Source: Chloroflexia bacterium
GTDB taxonomy: Bacteria > Chloroflexota > Chloroflexia > Thermomicrobiales > UBA6265
Direction of reading: 5' to 3'
Assembly: GCA_013694885.1 (NCBI GenBank)
Contig: JACDBO010000096.1
Coordinates: forward strand, 1-11,902
DNA length: 11,902 bases
Shown piece after piece: positions 7,051 to 11,902 of the stretch. The first letter of the stretch is position 1; each line of letters starts with the position of its first letter. The notes beneath the pieces are model-generated. The model was not told where the DNA came from. It was given only the letters and a program-made list of their open reading frames with translations, and searched no databases. A program made the translations under genes and the position numbers.

Positions 7051-8241
7051 GTGCGAACAGACTACGAAGTGATCGTTGTCGGGTGTGGCGGATTGGGCAG
7101 TGCCGCCGCCTACTGGCTCGCGCGCCGCGCGGGTAAGGATGTGCTCGCGCTCGAACAGTTCTCCCTCGGCCACGAGCGGGGTAGCTCGCAGGATCACTCC
7201 CGGATCATTCGCCGCTCGTACCACAATCCCGACTACATTGCCCTCGCCGTTCCAGCCTACGACCTCTGGCATGAAGTCGAGGAGGAATCAGGCGTTCAAC
7301 TCGTCGTCAAGACGGGTGGTCTGGACCTCGAACGCATCGGCACCAACGGGATCAAGGATCTGTCCCACTGCGCCGAGGCCATGACCGTGGCCGGTATACC
7401 CCACGAGGAACTCAGCGCGGCGGAGATCATGTATCGCTGGCCCCAGTTCCACCTGCCGGACGACACCCGCGGCCTGTTCCAGGCCGATAGCGGTCTGGTC
7501 GATGCGCGCAAGGCCAACGCGGTCCACATCGCCCTTGCCCGCCTCCACGGCGCGACGATTCGCGACAACCTCGCCGTGGAGAGCATCCAGTCGCACCCTG
7601 ACGGCGTCGACGTCACGACCTCCGAAGGCGTCTTCCATGCCGCCCACGTCGTGCTAACTGGCGGTGCATGGACCAATAATCTGCTCTCCAGCCTCGACCT
7701 GCGGTGGCCGCTGACCGTGACGCAGGAGCAAGTAACCTATTTCGCAACTCCCCACTTGCGCGATTTTACCCCCGATCGTTTTCCGATCTGGATCTGGCGC
7801 GCGCAAGAAGAGTTCTACGGGTTTCCGATCTACGGCGAAGTCGCCACTAAGGCTGGCCAGGATGTCGGTGGCCACGAAGTTACGGCCGAAACCCGCACCT
7901 TCATACCAGACGAACCCACCAAGGTGCGCCTCGTCCGTTTCCTGCAGCAGCACCTCCCTCGATTTCTTGGGCCCGAGCTCTTCACCAGAACCTGCCTCTA
8001 CACCATGCCGCCCGACCGCCACTTCGTGATCGATGCCGTGCCGGGCCACCCGCGGGTCACCGTCGCGGCCGACGCCGCCCACGCGTTCAAGTTCGCGACA
8101 CTCTTCGGCCGCATCTTGAGCGAGTTGGCGCTCGATGCCCGAACCACCTACCCAATCGCACCCTTCACCGCCGACCGCCCGGCGATCACCGACCCGACCT
8201 TCGCGCCGATCTTCCGCAACGAGGCGGTATTGAGCCGGTAA
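7051..8241 (+). CDS. FAD-dependent amine oxidase, monomeric sarcosine oxidase / N-methyltryptophan oxidase family
   Basis: Flavoenzyme of 396 residues that oxidises a secondary or tertiary N-methyl amine, releasing formaldehyde and H2O2; sarcosine or dimethylglycine is the likely substrate given the neighbours. The N-terminal FAD motif is GCGGLG (11-16) with Glu35 ending the second strand. Cys315 in RTCLYTMPPDRHFVID aligns with the cysteine that binds FAD covalently in monomeric sarcosine oxidase. SRIIR (Arg51, Arg54), Tyr256, Lys267 (matching the oxygen-activating lysine) and Lys347 in AHAFKF are conserved from my memory of the family. Positions corresponding to several active-site histidines differ (SSQDH at 45-49; Asp271). 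GTG at 7051 fits the family N-terminus and has GGAG 10 bases upstream; an ATG at 7000 lies inside the stem-loop. BHMT follows 47 bases later. Confidence 0.88.
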   Translation: MRTDYEVIVVGCGGLGSAAAYWLARRAGKDVLALEQFSLGHERGSSQDHSRIIRRSYHNPDYIALAVPAYDLWHEVEEESGVQLVVKTGGLDLERIGTNGIKDLSHCAEAMTVAGIPHEELSAAEIMYRWPQFHLPDDTRGLFQADSGLVDARKANAVHIALARLHGATIRDNLAVESIQSHPDGVDVTTSEGVFHAAHVVLTGGAWTNNLLSSLDLRWPLTVTQEQVTYFATPHLRDFTPDRFPIWIWRAQEEFYGFPIYGEVATKAGQDVGGHEVTAETRTFIPDEPTKVRLVRFLQQHLPRFLGPELFTRTCLYTMPPDRHFVIDAVPGHPRVTVAADAAHAFKFATLFGRILSELALDARTTYPIAPFTADRPAITDPTFAPIFRNEAVLSR

Positions 8242-8288
8242 GGCCGACGCCTCCGGCGACCAAGTCCCTGCCATCAAGGAGCAGCACC

Positions 8289-9344
8289 GTGCAAAACGGA
8301 ACTAGACCCGAACGCCCCGGCTTGTTGGAGCGGCTCGACGCCGGTCCTGTGATTTGCGCCGAGGGTTACCTCTTTGAGTTCGAGCGCCGCGGCTATCTCC
8401 AAGCCGGCGCGTTCGTGCCCGAAATCGTCCTCGCGCACCCAGACCTCGTTGCCCAACTGCACCGAGAGTTCGTGCACGCCGGATCAGACATCGTCGAAGC
8501 CTTCACCTACTACGCCCACCGTGAAAAAATGCGGCTCATCGGCAAGGAAGACGTGCTCGAAGAGATCAATCGCCAGGCGCTCGCCATCGCGAAAGACGTG
8601 GCGTACGAGAGTGGCGCCCTCCTGGCTGGGAACATCTGCAACACCAACATCTTCACCGCCGACGACCACTCCCGCCACGCCGTGCGGGCCATTTTCGAAG
8701 AACAGGTCGGTTGGGCCGTCGACGCCGGCGCCGACTTGGTCATCGGCGAGACCTTTTCCTGGGGCGAAGAGGCATTGATCGCCCTCGACGTAATCAAGGC
8801 GAGCGGCAAACCCGCCGTGATAACCCTCGCTATCCACCAGGAACCGACCACCCGCGAGGGGTGGACCCCCGAGGAAGCTTGCCGCCGGCTCGAGGCCGCG
8901 GGTGCGGATGTCGTTGGCCTCAATTGCATTCGTGGACCGAAAACACTGTTGCCGCTCCTGAAGTCGATCAGGGACCGCGTCAGCGTCCACGTTGCCGCCT
9001 TGCCGGTTCCCTATCGCACGCACGACGCGCAGCCGAGTTTCCAGTCATTGCTTGATCCCGCCTATCCTGACCCGCCGAACGGCCGGCCTTTCCCGACCGC
9101 GCTCGACCCTTTCACCTGTAATAGGTACGAGATCGCCGATTTCACCCGCGAGGCCTACGACCTCGGCATTCGCTACCTCGGCGTCTGCTGCGGCGCCGGT
9201 CCGCACCACATCCGGGCGATGGCGGAAGCCCTCGGCCGCACACCGCCGGCCAGTCGCTACTCCGCCGATATGTCCAAACACGCCTTCCTCGGTACCGATC
9301 CGAGCCTCAAACAGGAGAATCGCGTCTACGCCCGTAAACTCTAA
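8289..9344 (+). CDS. Betaine-homocysteine S-methyltransferase (BHMT-like, zinc-dependent)
   Basis: Cytoplasmic zinc enzyme of 351 residues predicted to transfer a methyl group from glycine betaine to homocysteine, giving dimethylglycine and methionine. The three zinc cysteines are present: Cys213 in GLNCIRGP, and Cys300-Cys301 in YLGVCCGAGPHHIRAMAEAL. Outside these generic homocysteine-methyltransferase motifs it follows BHMT proteins closely: LLERLDAG, ERRGYLQAGAFVPE (32-45), AQLHREFVHAGSDIVEAFTY, REAYDLGIRYLG. Glu154 in IGETF matches a substrate-contacting acidic residue of BHMT. The N-terminal motif is AEGYLFE, the bacterial form, where the animal enzyme has GDGG. The start is GTG at 8289 with AAGGAG 7 bases upstream. 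As last gene of the betaine block it supplies the first demethylation, with the oxidase acting afterwards. Other homocysteine methyl donors cannot be excluded by sequence alone. Confidence 0.9.
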   Translation: MQNGTRPERPGLLERLDAGPVICAEGYLFEFERRGYLQAGAFVPEIVLAHPDLVAQLHREFVHAGSDIVEAFTYYAHREKMRLIGKEDVLEEINRQALAIAKDVAYESGALLAGNICNTNIFTADDHSRHAVRAIFEEQVGWAVDAGADLVIGETFSWGEEALIALDVIKASGKPAVITLAIHQEPTTREGWTPEEACRRLEAAGADVVGLNCIRGPKTLLPLLKSIRDRVSVHVAALPVPYRTHDAQPSFQSLLDPAYPDPPNGRPFPTALDPFTCNRYEIADFTREAYDLGIRYLGVCCGAGPHHIRAMAEALGRTPPASRYSADMSKHAFLGTDPSLKQENRVYARKL

Positions 9345-9430
9345 TATCCCTCCCGGACACGCTCGAGCTCCGACGCCTGGACACCGCCAAACCTGACACG
9401 CCGTATGCGTTCCTGGCGGGTGATTTCACT

Positions 9431-9448
9431 CGTGACCTTCGTGACCTT
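9431..9448 (+). repeat. Tandem 9-base repeat CGTGACCTT x2
   Basis: Two perfect back-to-back copies of CGTGACCTT lie in the gap between BHMT and the GGDEF-EAL gene. If the longer upstream frame from 9405 were translated they would encode VTFVTF. Could be a small operator-like direct repeat or chance. Confidence 0.35.
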
Positions 9449-9563
9449 TGGGGGATTGCTGACGAGGCACACGGGATGCAGACTCATTTCCAGGGGACTG
9501 GTGCATTGTCAAAGGGACGCCGACGAGCCCGCAGGCTGCGACGGCAGAGGTTGGGATCTCGAG

Positions 9564-11615
9564 ATGAGGAGCCGATCCGCTGATTTGAGAGCTCCTGCTG
9601 AGGGAGGCCCCCTAGCGGCTTCCCGAAAGCGCGATCGGCGCTATCCCAACTACATCTTGCTGCTTGTCGCGCTCGTTCTCGCCGCTGGGTGCGTAACTGC
9701 GGTCTACCGGCTGACTGACGACGCCGCTAAGGTGTATCGCACGCGCGCACTGGTCAATGACATCGAGAGCTTGGTCGATCGCAAGAACGCAGCTCTCTAC
9801 GAAGGCGCAGCCAAAGGCACCGTGGATTCTGACCTCCAAGTGGAGGTTGAAGCCATTGATGTGACGCTCGCCGATCGAACCGCTCAACTCTCCGCGATCG
9901 ATCCAGGTGTCATGGCCCATGTCCAAGCACCGATGGATTCCTTCGAACGGCGCGCTGATGAGACCCTTTCTGTCTTGAACGAAGGTCGCGTTGGCGAGGC
10001 ACTGAGTACGCTGGAAGCAACTGAAGAGACGTACCGCCAATTCGGCCTCCAGGTACGCGAGGACACCATCGCCCTCACGCTCCGGGCCGAACGAGCGCAG
10101 CGGATGATCGTCCTTGGCTCAAGTGTGGTGCTGCTCATGGCCGCGGTCGTCGTGGGCAGCCTCTCGTGGAGGATCGGATTCGTCCACCGGCGCGCTGAAG
10201 CTCGCGCCAAATATCTCGCCGCTCACGACGCGCTCACCGGACTGCCGAATCGAACCCGGTTTGTGGCGGCCGTGGAAGGTGCGCTGTGGCGTACCTCCAA
10301 GGAGGGTGGTCAGGTTGCGCTGCTCTACCTCGACCTCGGCAACTTCAAGGTCGTGAATGACTCTCTAGGGCATGGTATTGGCGACGAACTGCTTGTCGCG
10401 GTGGGCGAGCGACTTCGAAGATCATTGCGTCCCGGCGACATCGCGGCTCGTCTTGGCGGCGACGAATTTGCCATTCTCCTCGCTGGTGTTGCCAGTGAAG
10501 ACCACGCCCGTACCATCGCCACTCGCCTCAACTCCGCCCTCAGACCCCCCTTTGCACTGACGGGTCACGAGATCGCCGTGACCGCGAGTGTTGGCGTCGC
10601 CGTCGCGGGAGATGGGAGCGCGGAGGAGCTCATCCGCGATGCCGACGCGTCGATGTACGAAGCCAAGCGAGCCAGCAGGGCCGAGACGGTTCTCTTCAAG
10701 CACACCATGAACGTTCGATCAGTGGAGCGGCTCCGCCTTGAGACGCAGTTGAATCACGGTATCGCGGCCAACGAGCTGCGACTCCAGTATCAGCCAATCG
10801 TCCATCTCGCGAGTGGCGGAATCGAAGGCGTCGAGGCCCTCGTTCGTTGGCAGCACCCGCGCTTCGGTCTTCTTGCCCCAGATGCCTTTCTCCACATCGC
10901 GGAGCAATCCGACTCGATCCTTACACTCGGACGTTGGGTTCTCGAAGCTGCCTGTCGCCAGATGAGTCTCTGGTCCGATCCGGCGTTTTTTCACCCGCCA
11001 TCATTCATCAGTGTCAACATCTCGGCTCGAGAGCTCTTCAGCCCCTCGCTCATCAATGACGTCAAACAGACCCTTCAGTTGACCGGCTTGGCGCCGCACC
11101 GGTTGCAGCTCGACATCGCCGAGACGAGTGCCGCGTTCGATATCGAGTCCGCCATCCTTCAGATGACTGCGCTTGGTCGCATCGGCGTGCGTTTGGCCCT
11201 CGACGACTTTGGCACAGGGAGCACCGGCTTGGGAGCCCTCAAGCGCTTCCCGGTTGATACCGTCAAGATTGCGCGTCCATTCGTTGAGTGCCTCGGTATG
11301 CGGAAGGATGACGGGGCGATCGCGAGGGCAGTAATCGCATTGGCTGACATCCTCGGTTTGGGCGTGATCGCAGAGGGTGTCGCGTCCGAGGCGCAATTGC
11401 AGCGGCTTCGCGTGCTCGGGTGTGGCTGGGGACAAGGTTTTTTCTTGGTCCGTCCCAGTACCGCCGCCGACCTCCACAGACTTTTGCGAGCAGGTCGCCT
11501 CGCCGATGGCGTCGAGCAGCACGCGATCTCGGCTCCCAGTGCCGATGTCGCTGCCCCGGTGGATATCTTCGTCCCGCCGACGTTACCGGTTCAGACCGCA
11601 AACGCGTCAGGCTGA
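9564..11615 (+). CDS. Membrane-anchored GGDEF-EAL protein (cyclic di-GMP turnover)
   Basis: This 683-residue protein makes and/or degrades the second messenger cyclic di-GMP. Two membrane helices (about 30-51 and 181-200) enclose a ~130-residue, mostly helical extracytoplasmic sensor region. The GGDEF domain (217-378) has DALTGLPNR, LDLGNFKVVNDSLGHG and an intact RLGGDEF (GGDEF 298-302), preceded at exactly five residues by RPGD, the RxxD inhibitory site. The EAL domain (392-637) keeps EAL (424-426), NIS, the IAE glutamate, DDFGTG (547-552), the lysine of KIA, IAEGV and QGFF. It departs from consensus at KID (here KIA, 568-570), EGVE (EGVA) and GCD (GCG), so phosphodiesterase activity is uncertain. 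The start at 9564 is a choice: the frame opens at 9405, but the extra 53 residues are Cys/His/Trp-rich and not family-like, and no start has a strong ribosome binding site. Confidence 0.9.
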   Translation: MRSRSADLRAPAEGGPLAASRKRDRRYPNYILLLVALVLAAGCVTAVYRLTDDAAKVYRTRALVNDIESLVDRKNAALYEGAAKGTVDSDLQVEVEAIDVTLADRTAQLSAIDPGVMAHVQAPMDSFERRADETLSVLNEGRVGEALSTLEATEETYRQFGLQVREDTIALTLRAERAQRMIVLGSSVVLLMAAVVVGSLSWRIGFVHRRAEARAKYLAAHDALTGLPNRTRFVAAVEGALWRTSKEGGQVALLYLDLGNFKVVNDSLGHGIGDELLVAVGERLRRSLRPGDIAARLGGDEFAILLAGVASEDHARTIATRLNSALRPPFALTGHEIAVTASVGVAVAGDGSAEELIRDADASMYEAKRASRAETVLFKHTMNVRSVERLRLETQLNHGIAANELRLQYQPIVHLASGGIEGVEALVRWQHPRFGLLAPDAFLHIAEQSDSILTLGRWVLEAACRQMSLWSDPAFFHPPSFISVNISARELFSPSLINDVKQTLQLTGLAPHRLQLDIAETSAAFDIESAILQMTALGRIGVRLALDDFGTGSTGLGALKRFPVDTVKIARPFVECLGMRKDDGAIARAVIALADILGLGVIAEGVASEAQLQRLRVLGCGWGQGFFLVRPSTAADLHRLLRAGRLADGVEQHAISAPSADVAAPVDIFVPPTLPVQTANASG

Positions 11616-11776
11616 GTAGTCTGTCACAGCGAGTGTGACCCACTCAGCGCCCCCGCACTCCCGTCATTCTGAGGCCGCAGCCGAAGAATCCCCGCGCGAA
11701 GCGCTCACCAGCGCAGCTGGTGCTCCTCCGCACGTCGGAGGCCCTTCAAGTGACACAATGGCTGTGACAGACCACT
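11615..11776. mobile_element. Small non-coding inverted-repeat element (MITE-like, possibly IS630-mobilised)
   Basis: AGTAGTCTGTCACAGC (11615-11630) is matched in reverse complement by GCTGTGACAGACCACT (11761-11776), 15 of 16 bases; extending inward to 27 bases gives 22 matches. The 162-base interval holds no ORF but four hairpins: GCGC GAA GCGC (11694-11704), CACCAGC GCA GCTGGTG (11706-11722), CCTCCG CACGT CGGAGG (11725-11741), and the hairpin at 11666-11689. The right end abuts TA (11777-11778), the target dinucleotide of IS630/mariner elements; the left flank is TG, one base off. The left end supplies the last base of the GGDEF-EAL stop codon. Its role as transcription terminator is also possible. 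Confidence 0.55.
11666..11689. repeat. ATTCTGA...GAAGAAT hairpin, dispersed-repeat type
   Basis: ATTCT (11666-11670) pairs with AGAAT (11685-11689); inside, GA faces GA as tandem G-A mismatches, then GGC pairs with GCC around the loop CGCA. I recall closely similar sequences recurring between genes in Chloroflexota and some other bacteria. Only one copy is in this window, so repetitiveness cannot be shown here. Confidence 0.45.
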
Positions 11777-11820
11777 TAGAGCGGGTTGCGGAGCAATTGG
11801 GCTTGTGAGAGCCTAGTGGG

Positions 11821-11902
11821 ATGAAGCAATACTCGGTCGACCTCCGTGAGCGGCGGCTGGGAGCCATTGACGCTGGCCTCAGCCAAGCCGAGGCCAGCCG
11901 GT
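11821..11902 (+). CDS. IS630-family transposase, N-terminal fragment cut by window edge
   Basis: The 27 codons present read MKQYSVDLRERRLGAIDAGL and continue SQAEASR to the edge. Transposases of the IS630 family commonly begin with a basic M-K-x-Y-S-x-D-L-R-E-R segment followed by an amphipathic helix with an A-E-A-A/S-R motif, the first part of a helix-turn-helix DNA-binding domain. The catalytic DDE residues lie beyond the window, so intactness cannot be judged. GAGAG lies 9 bases before the ATG. Only 42 bases separate it from the TA at 11777-11778, so the left end of the insertion sequence should lie within 11777-11820, or be the inverted repeat at 11761-11776 itself. Its presence beside the small inverted-repeat element suggests a source of mobilising enzyme. 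Confidence 0.72.
   Translation, partial: MKQYSVDLRERRLGAIDAGLSQAEASR

Noticed and set aside
6607..7272. Minus-strand open frame of 221 codons across the large stem-loop
   Set aside because: Spans the ends of two plus-strand genes, has no motifs and is Arg/Pro-rich.
7654..8277. Minus-strand open frame opposite the end of the oxidase
   Set aside because: Shadow frame; the plus strand has the covalent-FAD cysteine region here.
9405..9563. 53-residue N-terminal extension of the GGDEF-EAL protein
   Set aside because: Residues are Cys/His/Trp-rich and not like a signal or sensor segment; the ATG at 9564 gives a normal short basic N-terminus before the first membrane helix. Not fully excluded.

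Overview
The window is high-GC bacterial DNA with long, densely packed genes, frequent GTG starts and purine-rich ribosome binding sites. No rRNA or marker gene fixes the taxon. Three features together suggest a Chloroflexota bacterium, perhaps Thermomicrobia-like: the base composition, an Ala/Thr/Pro-rich linker inside an exported protein, and a short intergenic hairpin of the 'ATTCTGA...GAAGAAT' type followed by an IS630-type transposase. This assignment is an inference and not certain.

Layout. (1) 1-1229, minus strand: purH, purine biosynthesis, with its C-terminus cut off by the window edge. (2) 1455-2453, plus: a secreted M23 metallopeptidase with an SH3-like tail, divergent from purH. 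(3) 2523-3269, minus: a stand-alone class I glutamine amidotransferase. (4) 3463-9344, plus: six genes in a row, namely a quaternary-amine ABC importer (ATPase, two permeases, binding protein), an FAD amine oxidase of the monomeric sarcosine oxidase type, and a betaine-homocysteine S-methyltransferase. (5) 9564-11615, plus: a membrane-anchored GGDEF-EAL protein of cyclic di-GMP turnover. (6) 11615-11902: a small, hairpin-rich element with terminal inverted repeats, then the first 27 codons of an IS630-family transposase.

The six genes of block 4 read as one glycine betaine module. The importer brings in betaine or a related N-methylated amine. The methyltransferase moves one methyl group to homocysteine, giving methionine and dimethylglycine. 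The oxidase removes a further N-methyl group oxidatively. The ATPase and first permease overlap, the permeases are 6 bases apart, and the last two genes are 47 bases apart with a strong ribosome binding site, so co-transcription is likely. Two longer gaps inside the block carry structure: a 151-base gap before the binding protein (hairpin and a possible 20-codon leader ORF) and a 136-base gap before the oxidase (a 13-bp perfect inverted repeat enclosing a second hairpin).

No gene-free gap exceeds 300 bases. The gap at 1230-1454 (between purH and the peptidase) and the gap at 9345-9563 (before the GGDEF-EAL gene) show no gene I can support. The convergent gap at 2454-2522 shows no clear terminator. 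No tRNA, rRNA, CRISPR array or known riboswitch was recognised.
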